From contig NZ_CP156084.1 in assembly GCF_040687965.1 (NCBI RefSeq), positions 3,534,501-3,598,500 of the forward strand: a DNA stretch of 64,000 nucleotides, given 5' to 3'. The notes under the pieces are model-generated. The model did not search any database. It worked only from the letters and a program-made list of their open reading frames with translations, and was not told the origin of the DNA. Every line of letters begins with the position of its first letter. Positions within the stretch are counted from its first letter, which is position 1. This DNA comes from Methylocystis echinoides. Lineage in GTDB: Bacteria; Pseudomonadota; Alphaproteobacteria; Rhizobiales; Beijerinckiaceae. Shown one piece after another: positions 24,891 through 32,929 of the stretch. The position numbers were made by a program, and so were the translations under genes.

Positions 24891-25421
24891 TTAATACCGA
24901 TAGGGGTCTGGCTGAGCAAAGGCGCCGGCGAGCGCTTTCAAAATCGCGCCCGCGCCGCCCAAAATCCCGTTGAACTCAAGCGCGCTCGCGTTCTGATCGG
25001 CGAGCTGCATGGCGCGCATTCCTGACATGGCGTAGAGCTGCGCAGCATTACGCTTGGCGGCCGCGTCCATGCGAAGATTGGTGACGGCCTGGTCGCGCGC
25101 CTCGTCGCTCAGATACTCGTAGCGGTTCTTGACCGCCCAGCTCGTCGGCGAGCGATCGACCGCGCCATTGAGCGCCATCACCGCGTCCACATTCGCCAGC
25201 ACGCCCTCTTGCTGCCGGCGCATAAAGGTTCCGGTCTGCGTCGCACGCAGCTCGCCCACCTGCGCGGCAAGCTTCGCCTGCGCGGCGTCGTAGAAGCGCG
25301 AGATGACCGCATCCTGGCCTTGCTGGCGGGCGTTGCTGCCCGCAGTCCGGCCTTGCGCATAAGAGCCGGCGGCGCTGAGGGCCGTGGCACCGAGCGAGAG
25401 TGCGGTGGCGGCGGCGCCCAT
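24891..25421 (-). CDS. Phage virion-type (internal/ejection-like) protein
   Basis: The 176-residue protein starts at ATG 25421 (GAAATALSLGATALSAAGSYAQGR). A hydrophobic Gly/Ala N-terminal segment is followed by Gln/Ala-rich helices (QQGQDAVISRFYDAAQAKLAAQVGELRATQTG) and a Gly/Ala C-terminal segment. This layout recurs in internal or ejection proteins of podovirus-like phages, but I cannot name a family. The start is one base past the preceding gene's stop, so it is the end of the phage-gene operon. Confidence 0.5.
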   Translation of the reverse strand: MGAAATALSLGATALSAAGSYAQGRTAGSNARQQGQDAVISRFYDAAQAKLAAQVGELRATQTGTFMRRQQEGVLANVDAVMALNGAVDRSPTSWAVKNRYEYLSDEARDQAVTNLRMDAAAKRNAAQLYAMSGMRAMQLADQNASALEFNGILGGAGAILKALAGAFAQPDPYRY

Positions 25422-25422
25422 G

Positions 25423-25845
25423 TCACGCGTGTCCTTCGGTCTGATGGTGAAGCAGTCGCTCCGAATGGCGGCGGATGGTGGCCGCATATTCGAGGCCGGC
25501 GAGCATCGGCAAGCGCAGGATCGCCTCGGCGTCAGGCTCGTGATCTGGGCTCCTTGGCGGTGGCGCGGGCGCCTCCATCCATTCGCGCGCGGCGTCGGAT
25601 AGGAAGCCGGCGATGCGCTCAGGATGGAGCTGCGCCACGAAAAACTTGGTGCCAGGAAGCGGCGCGCTCACGATGTCGGCGAGCTGTCCGGCCGTCGTGT
25701 CGGTCTCGCATTTGACGATGTAGCTGTATGGGATTTCGGACAGCACGTCACGAATGCGCCCGTGCGTCAGAAGCGCACGATGAAGGCGGTTGATGCCTTC
25801 GGGCGGCGGCGCGATGGTCAGTGAGAAAACTGCAACAGTCGTCAT
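25423..25845 (-). CDS. Hypothetical phage protein, 140 aa
   Basis: I chose ATG 25845 because GGAGGA lies seven bases upstream; GTG 25866 and ATG 25860 are in frame. The protein begins MTTVAVFSLTIAPPPEGINRL, contains KCETDTTAGQLADIVSAPLPGTKFFVAQL and a Pro-rich PAPPPRSPDHEPD linker, and has no signal peptide. The function is unknown. It overlaps or abuts genes on both sides in the minus-strand operon. Confidence 0.5.
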   Translation of the reverse strand: MTTVAVFSLTIAPPPEGINRLHRALLTHGRIRDVLSEIPYSYIVKCETDTTAGQLADIVSAPLPGTKFFVAQLHPERIAGFLSDAAREWMEAPAPPPRSPDHEPDAEAILRLPMLAGLEYAATIRRHSERLLHHQTEGHA

Positions 25846-25862
25846 CGCGCCGTCCTCCATTG

Positions 25863-26186
25863 TCACGCGGCCAGGTGGCCGTGTTCCGTGCCAGGGTCTT
25901 TCCGCGAGACTACGCCGCGGCCCGTGCGCTCGTACGCCTCGATGACAGCGATTTGCAGTCCATGAAAATCGAAGGCAGACAGCAGTCTTTCAAACGCGCG
26001 CGCATCGATCGCTGCGAAATCCTCTTCCAGCTTCTCGATGTCCACGCTGACTGCGAGCTGCTCGCGCGAAACACCGTGCTGTTCGAGCGCCGCCAAAATG
26101 CCCGCGAGAATATCAGCTGGCGTCGTCGCGCTCGCATAAGCGCGAAGTTCGCCACCGATAGTAAATCTACAATAGCCACGGTCCAT
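25863..26186 (-). CDS. Hypothetical phage protein, 107 aa
   Basis: ATG 26186 follows GGAGAAGAAC, a good ribosome binding site. The protein starts MDRGYCRFTIGGELRAYASATTPADILAG, is helical in the middle (LAVSVDIEKLEEDFAAIDARAFERLLSAF) and has no recognised domain. It is the third gene from the end of the minus-strand phage operon. Confidence 0.55.
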   Translation of the reverse strand: MDRGYCRFTIGGELRAYASATTPADILAGILAALEQHGVSREQLAVSVDIEKLEEDFAAIDARAFERLLSAFDFHGLQIAVIEAYERTGRGVVSRKDPGTEHGHLAA

Positions 26187-26197
26187 GTTCTTCTCCG

Positions 26198-26401
26198 TCA
26201 GTAAACTCGTCTTTGAATGCCGCGTGGTCGCGGCGGTGGTCGTTCTTTACGATCGCGCTCGATCCAGTTGCGCTGCTTGTGCAATTTCCAAAGCTGATCG
26301 CGATCAGGCAACGGCGAGACGTGCCACGGAATGACCTTTTCCCCGGGCGCCCATGGGCTCGCGGTCGTGTCAGCGTGGCGGGGCTCGTCGCGGTCGGTCA
26401 T
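26198..26401 (-). CDS. Hypothetical phage protein, 67 aa
   Basis: This is a short, charged protein rich in Arg, Pro and Trp (DQLWKLHKQRNWIERDRKERPPP). It sits in line with tight spacing (9 and 11 bases) in the minus-strand operon. The start ATG 26401 has no clear ribosome binding site. The support is positional. Confidence 0.4.
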   Translation of the reverse strand: MTDRDEPRHADTTASPWAPGEKVIPWHVSPLPDRDQLWKLHKQRNWIERDRKERPPPRPRGIQRRVY

Positions 26402-26410
26402 GTCAGCGTG

Positions 26411-26719
26411 TCAGCCGCAATCGCCGTGGTGCGACTGCCAGTGGACGCCATAGGATTGACCCGTCACCTGGCCGCCAGGCCCTTCGAGCACTTGCACGGT
26501 TTGTCCAGACAGAGTTGGTTGCGAGCAAACCGCGTTCGCCAATCGGCGCCAGGTTTCGGCGCTCGCACTGTTCAGCGCCGCGGCAAATGCGTCATACGCG
26601 CCTTGGGTGACGCCAGCGCGCTGCAAGAGCTTGGCGCGGTCCATGCCCATGCGCGCGGCCTTTGCGTCGATTGCTGCGAGAAAGCCCGCGGGGCCGGCGA
26701 GCGTTGCATCGGTTGCCAT
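26411..26719 (-). CDS. Hypothetical phage protein, 102 aa
   Basis: ATG 26719 lies nine bases after AGGAAG. The helical N-terminal part (GPAGFLAAIDAKAARMGMDRAKLLQRAGVTQ) resembles a DNA-binding or adaptor helix bundle, and the C-terminal part is Gly/Gln-rich (LEGPGGQVTGQSYGVHWQSHHG). The family is unknown. It is part of the minus-strand phage operon. Confidence 0.5.
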   Translation of the reverse strand: MATDATLAGPAGFLAAIDAKAARMGMDRAKLLQRAGVTQGAYDAFAAALNSASAETWRRLANAVCSQPTLSGQTVQVLEGPGGQVTGQSYGVHWQSHHGDCG

Positions 26720-26763
26720 AGGTCAGCTTCCTTTCTACGCGCGGGCCGGCCGCGCGGTGTGTG

Positions 26764-27090
26764 TTACGGTTTCTTGCCGCCGGAGCGCGGGCCCATTGCG
26801 CGGCCGTCTGCGATCTGTGACTTCGACAATGCGTCGGTCGGCTGGAGCGGACGCGCGATGTTGCGGCCCTGGGCGATGTCCTGGCGCGCCTGGGGGCCCG
26901 GCGCGGGAGCCTTGCGGCCGTTGGGAATGAGGTTTCCGCCATCCATGATGCGGCCGGTCGAGCCGCGCGTGACGGTGAGAGGCGTGGCTTTGTCAGCGAG
27001 CGCCTTTTGCGTCGCGGTCATCGGTGGGTTTGCAACGCGTCCGCCGGTTCCCTTCAAAGGCGCAGACATGATTGCTTTGGTCTTCGACAT
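26764..27090 (-). CDS. Hypothetical phage protein, 108 aa, low complexity
   Basis: ATG 27090 follows AGGAG at ideal spacing. The protein is polar and Gly/Pro/Lys-rich with little predicted secondary structure (SAPLKGTGGRVANPPMTATQKAL, APAPGPQARQDIAQGRNIARPL, GPRSGGKKP). It follows the terminase-small-like gene by 9 bases. No domain is recognised. Confidence 0.5.
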   Translation of the reverse strand: MSKTKAIMSAPLKGTGGRVANPPMTATQKALADKATPLTVTRGSTGRIMDGGNLIPNGRKAPAPGPQARQDIAQGRNIARPLQPTDALSKSQIADGRAMGPRSGGKKP

Positions 27091-27099
27091 GACGTTCTC

Positions 27100-27867
27100 C
27101 TACTTCCCGTTCGACCACGATCTGCGGAATGAGTGCTTTGCCCCGGTAATCTCGGCGCGTTTGAGCAAGCGCTTCAGTTCGGACTGGAATTGCTCTTTCT
27201 CGGCGGCCGAGAGTTTTCCAAGGCGCGCGTCAACTTCGGCCCGGCGGCGTTCGAGGGCTTTGAAGTCCGCCGAAGCGGCGTCGGCGAGTTCTTGCGCAAG
27301 GCGCGTGGGGGCGGCGGTCGTCCGATGCGCCGGCTGGTGTTCGATCGCGGGCGCCGGATCGCCGCTCTCAAGCGGTGGGGCTTGGACGCCGCTGGGCAAT
27401 CGGATCACGACCCCCGCCTGCAGGGTTACGCCGTTGTTGACCTGAATGTTGACGTTCGGCCCGCGCGCCTCGGGATTGTCGAGCAAGGCGTTGGCGCACT
27501 TGACCCTGACCGTTTTAGCCGCGCTCTGGTCGCTGTCGTCGTCCATAATCTGCGCCAGCGTTCCAAGCGCCCGCGCCTGGTGAGAACGGCGAAGCTGCTT
27601 CAGCCCTTCGGAATAGGCGGCGAGGAAAAACTTCTGGGAGAAGATGAAGCGTGCGTTCGTCATCTTTAGACCGACGATCACGGCGGCCTGCTCCAGGGTC
27701 AGCGGCGAATTCGGCGGGAAGCCGTATTGCTCGGCCTCGTCAGGATCGGCGCCAAAAAGCATCAGGTCGCATAGCTTCCGGCCGCGGCTATCGAGCGCGC
27801 GGAGAGGCAGCCGCTGGCCTCGTGGTTCAGCCCGCTTCCGGTCTTGCTGCTCTATTGAAGGTTCCAT
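27100..27867 (-). CDS. Terminase small subunit-like phage protein
   Basis: Starting at ATG 27867 (MEPSIEQQDRKRAEPRG), the 255-residue protein has a helix-turn-helix-like segment (PLTLEQAAVIVGLKMTNARFIFSQKFFLAAYSEGL), a central region with VKCANALLDNPEARGPNVNIQVNNGV resembling small terminase subunits (NVNVQ.NNGI), and a C-terminal coiled coil. Small terminases recognise packaging sites. No large subunit is present nearby, so the island cannot package on its own. The assignment is tentative. Confidence 0.5.
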   Translation of the reverse strand: MEPSIEQQDRKRAEPRGQRLPLRALDSRGRKLCDLMLFGADPDEAEQYGFPPNSPLTLEQAAVIVGLKMTNARFIFSQKFFLAAYSEGLKQLRRSHQARALGTLAQIMDDDSDQSAAKTVRVKCANALLDNPEARGPNVNIQVNNGVTLQAGVVIRLPSGVQAPPLESGDPAPAIEHQPAHRTTAAPTRLAQELADAASADFKALERRRAEVDARLGKLSAAEKEQFQSELKRLLKRAEITGAKHSFRRSWSNGK

Positions 27868-27921
27868 GGCCGCTCGGCATACACGCGCGAAGTCTAGCGG
27901 CAAGGTAGGCGCGCGGGCAGG

Positions 27922-27946
27922 AATAGGTCAACACTACTGACCTATT
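27922..27946. promoter_or_regulatory. Perfect 9-7-9 inverted repeat, operator candidate
   Basis: AATAGGTCA at 27922-27930 and TGACCTATT at 27938-27946 are exact reverse complements with a 7-base spacer. It lies 55 bases upstream of the first gene of the minus-strand phage operon, where a repressor would bind. Confidence 0.55.
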
Positions 27947-27957
27947 TTCCAACCGAC

Positions 27958-27983
27958 AAAAAAGCCCGGCGCAGGGCCGGGCC
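27958..27983 (-). terminator. Minus-strand terminator upstream of the phage operon
   Basis: GCCCGGC (27964-27970) and GCCGGGC (27976-27982) form a stem. On the minus strand it is followed by six T residues. It would stop transcription arriving from the 28-29 kb region. Confidence 0.7.
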
Positions 27984-28555
27984 AAGTCGGGGAGAACTCC
28001 CTGGATAGGAGATGCAGGAACAACCCACCAAGGGGAAACGAAGTTCCGGGGCATAGGCTCGGGTTGTAGCGAGGGACGCGGCGCACGGCCCCTCCAGAGG
28101 GACGAGGGGATGGCTCCGGGACGAGCCAAGGCCATGCGTCGCGACAGCTTAACCAAGCGGCCAGGCGGTTGTTCCAATGGCTGCGGAGCAAAGGCGGGGG
28201 CGGAAGGGCTAGGGTGGTGGCTAAGCGGCGCGCGCGGGGCCGCTGGACATTTCCGAGCGTCGGGCCGGTGTGCGACCGCGCTTCAAGCAATGTCTCAATC
28301 CAGAGCGCCCGTGGGCCCGCGGGGCGGCCATCTGGCGGTGGCGGCCTGGTGCTCGGGGCCAGGCATGTCGGGGGGCTTGGCGAGCCAAGGATGCATACCG
28401 ATTGTAATACCGCTCGATGTTTCGTGAGTGTAAGCTTCGTGTTTTAAGTGTCTTGCCAGCAACATTCTGCGGAACATATGTCCCACAGAACTGCAGTCTG
28501 GACGCGCGACCGGCCTGCGAGTAGCTTCGCGGGCGTCCTCGAACCGGAGCGCGCC
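27984..28555. other. Gene-free or decayed stretch in island 2
   Basis: Several mutually overlapping frames exist on both strands but all have shadow-like Arg/Gly/Pro composition and none has a ribosome binding site or a recognisable domain. I see nothing supportable here. Confidence 0.4.
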
Positions 28556-28953
28556 ATGCACCTTCTCGCCACGGTCGAAACCCCTGCTGAAATCGCTGGC
28601 TCATGGATTTGCGAAAGCGCCACTTGGGACTGGTCAATCTCGCGCTCGACGATCTGAGCGGTTGTCAGCAAGGATGGGCTGGCAAGGTGTTCTCTGGCTC
28701 GAAGCGAGCCGGCTCAATGAGCATGCCGGCCATGCTGGGCGCGCTCGGCATGAAGCTCGTCGCGGTCGCGGATGACGAATGGCTGCCCGCGAACACATGC
28801 AGATACTTGGGCATGGCGCGGCCCAATCTCATGTGGTCACGCCCCCCGAAGTTCTTGCCGAGCCTCGATCGCGTCTTCGTCCCCGTCCCCGGCCTGGATC
28901 AATGGCCGCCCGGCCCCCTGCTCCTGCCCTATACCCCGCTGCTCGCCGCCTGA
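28556..28953 (+). pseudogene. Frameshifted phage regulator-like gene
   Basis: ATG 28556 opens MHLLATVETPAEIAG in one frame. The sense then moves to the next frame at about 28600 (LRKRHLGLVNLALDDLSGCQQGWAGKV, MPAMLGALGMKLVAVADDE). These two parts together resemble a common alphaproteobacterial phage-type HTH protein (..DTPAEIA..R.R..LGL.N.ALDDLAG). After DDEW the frame seems to shift again. It probably was a regulator, now inactive. Family recognition is from memory of the pattern. Confidence 0.45.
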
Positions 28954-29270
28954 CTGTGGCCGCCGGCCCCCTGGCGCCACACGGCTGCGCCGCCGGATTG
29001 GCCGGCCCGTATGCACGCGACCCCCGGCCCCCCGTATGCCGGGGGCAAAATTCGAAGTCGGCTCCAACAGGTCCTGTTGCTCGCGCTCGATTTTCCCCCT
29101 GAAAAATCGGGGTGTCTCTTGGAAATCCTTGGGACGAAAAACATTCCGGTCTTTTGGGCTCGCCGCTATTCAGCCCGACCTCGGAAATTTTTCCCTCGCG
29201 GATTATTCATTGCGACGCCGCTTCGACCACCTCGGACGACCGCTTACTGCGCCGTCGCCCATTGCATTCA
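28954..29270. other. Gene-free stretch with hairpins
   Basis: There is no supportable gene. The stretch contains a short GC-rich hairpin near 29018-29040 (CCCCGGC with GCCGGGG) and an AT-richer part next to the convergent secreted-protein gene. Confidence 0.35.
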
Positions 29271-29711
29271 TTATTCGCAAAGCCTGTAGCCGTAATGGGA
29301 TAACTGTGATCCAGTTAGTTTCATAAGTGGCTGTGGCGATACATGCCAATACTCTCGAACATGAGAAAGAAACAACTCTCGCAAACGAGGCTTGTACGCA
29401 TCTGCAAAAAGCGCAGTCCAGCGCTGATTGTTGAATGACCCCACTGGATTTCCTTGCCATCCAGTCCAAACGGCATGAAAGCCAAACACGGCTTCTGGTG
29501 AAACGCACACATTCCTTGCACCAAGATAAAGAGTGCAGGATGAATCGCACGCTACTGGCCCGATACGGATGAGTTCCCCCGTTGCTCTGGCTCTTTGCAT
29601 CCGTCCGTAATATGCATCTGGTATTCCGCCCTTGTCATCACTATCTACAGTGAATGACGTAGCAGGTAAGGGCATTAGTGATAAAAATAATCCAATCGCC
29701 GCAGCTTTCAT
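29271..29711 (-). CDS. Secreted ClpP/crotonase-like periplasmic protein (COG3904-like)
   Basis: The 146-residue precursor starts at ATG 29711 with a signal peptide (KAAAIGLFLSLMPLPATS). The mature part has IRIGPVACDSSCTLYLGARNVCVSPEAVFGFHAVW, the pattern of predicted periplasmic proteins with a ClpP-like fold in which Ser of C.S.CT is the likely nucleophile. The usual length is similar or longer. It is less GC-rich than its surroundings and may be cargo of island 2. The activity is not shown. Confidence 0.6.
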   Translation of the reverse strand: MKAAAIGLFLSLMPLPATSFTVDSDDKGGIPDAYYGRMQRARATGELIRIGPVACDSSCTLYLGARNVCVSPEAVFGFHAVWTGWQGNPVGSFNNQRWTALFADAYKPRLRELFLSHVREYWHVSPQPLMKLTGSQLSHYGYRLCE

Positions 29712-29832
29712 AATTCAATCCTTTAGAGTGGTCCCGCGCTTCTCACGGCTAGAGTAAAGCATCCTCTGATCCTATCGCGTTCCCCAATTTCTCCAAAGCC
29801 GTCGCCAATGGAACTAGTAGCTCGGTTTGCCG

Positions 29833-30069
29833 TCATCGATCCGTCTCCGCGCGTCGCCCCATCTGCGCGGCGCTCAACGGCTGCTCCGAGCGCTCCCTGC
29901 GCGGCCGACTATATTCCTCAGGGATCGGCACGCCTGCGAACCTGAGCCATCCGCAAATCCCGCTGATCGGAACGCCATAGCGCCGCGATGCTGCGGCGAT
30001 GCTGATTTTTTCCTTACGGATTTCGCGGACGATCTGCGCCCGGCTGGCCTGTGCGTAGTCGAGGGCCAT
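29833..30069 (-). CDS. Small helix-turn-helix protein
   Basis: ATG 30069 has GGAG upstream. Residues 10-45 (RAQIVREIRKEKISIAAASRRYGVPISGICGWLRF) form a homeodomain-like helix-turn-helix of the transposase/terminase type. The tail is charged. At 78 residues it is a stand-alone DNA-binding protein, possibly a regulator or a small-terminase-like relic. It follows the repeat-bearing gene by about 16 bases on the same strand. Confidence 0.55.
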   Translation of the reverse strand: MALDYAQASRAQIVREIRKEKISIAAASRRYGVPISGICGWLRFAGVPIPEEYSRPRRERSEQPLSAAQMGRRAETDR

Positions 30070-30085
30070 CACGCGCTCCCCTTCG

Positions 30086-30973
30086 TTAAGGATCGTTGCC
30101 GACGATCGCCTTGCAGGTCAGGCCATCCGGCTTGGCGTCCTTCAGCCCGAAGGCGGGCGCCGGCTCGGATTTCACGGTTTTGATCTTATCGATAAGCCCG
30201 ACGACGCTGATATCGGTCGCGGTCTTCGTCGCTTGTTCACAAGACGCGAGGGGGAACCCCGAAGCGGCGTTGGTGATATTGGTATTATTGGGCGCGGACG
30301 AAGTTGTCTCACGTCCCTTATTGGTCGCGGACGAAGTTGTCGCGGACGAAACTGTCTCAACTCGAGCTTGTCCATTTGCAACCTTATTGGGTGCGGACGA
30401 AACTGTCTCAATCCCTTGCGCCTTCTGCCGATACCACCGGGCGCGGGACATTCCCGCGGCGACCCAGGGCTTCAGGCGGGACAGCGATTGGGACTGAGGC
30501 TGAGCGCCCTTCTCTACCCGCTCACGGCGGCGGCGGGCGGCCTCTCGAGCCCGGTACGCCTCGGCGCGCTCCTGGGGGCTCCCGTCGAACGTCCCGATCA
30601 ACCACGCCTTCGCTTCTCCGCGGGTCTCGCTGGTCACGCCCAGCGTGCGGCCGATCGTGTCAGGCCGCATCGGGCGGAAGACGGGCTTGCCGGCAAGGCT
30701 CGCTTCGGCCTTCCGCCAGTCGAGCGTCGATCGCACCTGCGCCTCGATCTGCTCGGGCGTGAAATCGAGGCCGCAACGGATCGCCGCCAGCGCCAGGGAG
30801 CGGCTGCACAGGCCGAAAGCAGGCGGGGCCGATCTCGAGCGCCGCGCCCCCTCCCGGCCGGGCGGCGCCGACGAAAGCACATTCGCCAGAACCCTCGCCA
30901 TGCGCTCGACGGGCGCCTTGGTGGCTGCGCCCGAAGTCTTGGCCGTCTCGGGCTTCTGCTTGGGATTGGGCAC
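30086..30973 (-). CDS. Replication-associated-like protein with iteron-like internal repeats
   Basis: The 295-residue protein has a basic N-terminus, a middle part with DFTPEQIEAQVRSTLDWRKAEASL and TIGRTLGVTSETRGEAKAWLIGTFD, a strongly basic helix (EAYRAREAARRRRERVEKG), and MSRARWYRQKAQG, which suggests DNA binding. Residues 188-225 consist of repeated ETVSSAPNK-like units encoded by the DNA repeats at 30285-30411. No family is recognised. A replication initiator with its origin inside the gene, as in lambda O, is one possibility. Confidence 0.5.
   Translation of the reverse strand: MPNPKQKPETAKTSGAATKAPVERMARVLANVLSSAPPGREGARRSRSAPPAFGLCSRSLALAAIRCGLDFTPEQIEAQVRSTLDWRKAEASLAGKPVFRPMRPDTIGRTLGVTSETRGEAKAWLIGTFDGSPQERAEAYRAREAARRRRERVEKGAQPQSQSLSRLKPWVAAGMSRARWYRQKAQGIETVSSAPNKVANGQARVETVSSATTSSATNKGRETTSSAPNNTNITNAASGFPLASCEQATKTATDISVVGLIDKIKTVKSEPAPAFGLKDAKPDGLTCKAIVGNDP
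30285..30411. repeat. Four imperfect direct repeats inside the gene (iteron-like)
   Basis: Copies lie at 30285-30311, 30318-30340, 30341-30360 and 30384-30411. The shared core is CGCGGACGAA followed by (G/A)(T/C)TGTC and, in three copies, TCA; three copies are preceded by TTATTGG. They encode repeated ETVSSAPN-like units on the minus strand. Confidence 0.7.
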
Positions 30974-31058
30974 TGTGTCGCTCCTTGGTTTTACACGATA
31001 ACCAAGGGGACCATGTGGAGTTGTGTGATAAGAGAGGGGGTTAAAACATTTCTGCCGG

Positions 31059-31718
31059 CTAGCCTGGAAATGCTACGTCCCAGCTTCCGCGCAGGCAGTC
31101 CAAAATGACGTCCTCCAAGGGCGCCCCTCTCTTCTCGGCCAGCTCCATCATGTGATTGCGGAACGCCTCGGGGCCGACGCTTCCCTCAGTCTCGCAGCCA
31201 TTTTGCCAGTCGGCGATTTTGGCTTTCGTGAGCCCATATCCGAGATGCTTTGTCAGCGACAGCATTCTTCTTATTGCAGGGTCTCGCTTGCAATCGTCGC
31301 GCGACTGCAGCGCCATTACGGCTCCAACAACCATAGCGCGACGCATTCCCTCAAATTCCGTTTTCCTCGGCGTCCCTTTTTTAGGTTCGCCGATTTGGGT
31401 GCGAAATTCCTCTGTCCTAAGTCCTTCGATATACCGAGAGATTGGATGCGCTCGGCCGGTTTCCAAAAAATCCATAATGCCGATTGCGTTCGTCACTCCA
31501 AGGTTCGCGTAGGTGCTGACGTCTCGATTGGCCTTCATGTACGCCGTGAGCAATCTGCCCAGAAGCGCGAGCCCATTAGCGCATTCGCGAACTTCTTGCT
31601 CGGTTCTTCCCAAGTAAGGGGCTGTGCTGCCCGAGACGAGATGTTTCGTCAGATTACTTACGCAAATCGTAAACGTGCCATTTTTGTCATTTGCGAATTT
31701 GCTTTGGCGGCGCGGCAT
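31059..31718 (-). CDS. Hypothetical 219-aa protein coupled to the integrase
   Basis: ATG 31718 overlaps the integrase stop (TAATG). The protein begins MPRRQSKFANDKNGTFTICVSNLTKHLVSG. It is mainly helical (LGRTEQEVRECANGLALLGRLLTAYMKA) and ends LEDVILDCLRGSWDVAFPG. An upstream in-frame start at 31787 would lie inside the integrase gene and is not needed. No family is recognised. Translational coupling to the integrase suggests a regulator or accessory of mobility, but this is only context. Confidence 0.55.
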   Translation of the reverse strand: MPRRQSKFANDKNGTFTICVSNLTKHLVSGSTAPYLGRTEQEVRECANGLALLGRLLTAYMKANRDVSTYANLGVTNAIGIMDFLETGRAHPISRYIEGLRTEEFRTQIGEPKKGTPRKTEFEGMRRAMVVGAVMALQSRDDCKRDPAIRRMLSLTKHLGYGLTKAKIADWQNGCETEGSVGPEAFRNHMMELAEKRGAPLEDVILDCLRGSWDVAFPG

Positions 31719-32766
31719 TAGACTGCCTCCGTCAGGCTGACAAACTCGATGCCTTGTGACGCTGACCGGGAACAATAGGCTTCCCATGCGTCCATAAGCT
31801 GTCGGCGCTTCTGAATGGCATCGCCGCGCCGGTAAGCGCGCTCAACCTCGTTCGTGATTTGATGCGCCAGCGCCGCTTCCGCGATCTCTCGCGGAAAACT
31901 TGTCTCATCGCCCACCCAGTCACGGAAGGCGCTGCGGAAGCCATGGACGGTGATCTTGTCCTCGCCCATGCGCCGAAGTAGCATTTCCATCGCCATGTTC
32001 GAAAGGGGCCGCCCCCTTCGATGATCAGGGAAAACGAATTCGCTGGTTCTCGCCTCGGCCAGCTTCTGAACAATCTCGAGGGCTCGCGAGCAAAGGGGGA
32101 CGCGGTGCTCTTTGGCGGCTTTCATTCGGGCCGCTGGGACGGTCCAGACGGCTTCCTCTAGGTCGAGCTCGCCCCACGTCGCGCCAAGGGTCTCCCCGCT
32201 CCTGGCGGCCGTCAGGATCGTGAATTCGAGCGCGAGGCCGCCGACGGCCTCGCGTTCGCGCAACCGAGCCAGAAAGGCCGGAACGTCGGTATACGGCAAG
32301 GCGGGATGGTGTCCGCGCTCCAAAGGGGTTGCAGGAGGGCGAGGACGTCGGCGGTGTCGATCTCGTCAACCGGCTTCGCTCGAATTGGCGCGGCGTAGAC
32401 TTCAAATGTGTGGCGCCACTGCCAGCGGTGCTTTTCGTTGCGCCAGCCGCCTTCCTTCGTCTTGATATATCGATCCGCGCATTGCCCGAAGGTGAGCTTG
32501 CCTTCGCGCGTGGCCGTGCGCTCCTCGATTGGGTTTTTCCCCGCCGCGGCGATCTGGCGCGCGTCGTCTCGAAGGGCGCGAGCCTTGGCCAGCGACACAA
32601 CGTCCGCGCTGCCCAGGCCCATCATCTTGATCTTGCTGCCGAAGGTGAACCGGAAGACCCATTTTCGGGCGCCGCTCGGGGCGACGATCAGATAGAGCCC
32701 GCCCCCGTCGCTGTACTGCCCCGACTTCGTCGTGGCGGCGCCTCGCGCGGTCAGCTTCCCCGCCAT
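31718..32766 (-). pseudogene. int: P4-type integrase inactivated by an internal deletion
   Basis: ATG 32766 opens a normal P4-integrase N-terminus (SDGGGLYLIVAPSGARKWVFRF, LTFGQCADRYI, DTADVLALLQPLW). At about 32318 the frame is lost, and the catalytic part continues in another frame (HHPALPYTDVPAFLARLREREAVGG, TAARSGETLGATW, VHGFRSAFRDWVGD, ALAHQITNEVERAYRR). In the family about 50-60 residues lie between these parts, so a deletion removed them and shifted the frame. Catalytic residues remain, but the protein cannot be made intact. Confidence 0.85.
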
Positions 32767-32788
32767 AATGTTCCAGCTCCGTTCAATC

Positions 32789-32811
32789 TGGTATTACAAA
32801 CAGTATTACAA
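32789..32811 (-). promoter_or_regulatory. Candidate integrase arm-type site, right end of island 2
   Basis: GTATTAC at 32791-32797 and 32803-32809, 12 bases apart, mirrors the pair at 22037-22055. It lies 25 bases upstream of the integrase start. Confidence 0.45.
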
Positions 32812-32929
32812 TTTTGCGTGGATTTGGGCAAAGTCCGGCGGAAGCCTGCGGAGGGGCACGTAATTATCAATTTGATTTAATTCGCTATTATGGAATCGCC
32901 CGGAAGCCAGCGGAACTTAGTTTGACGGA

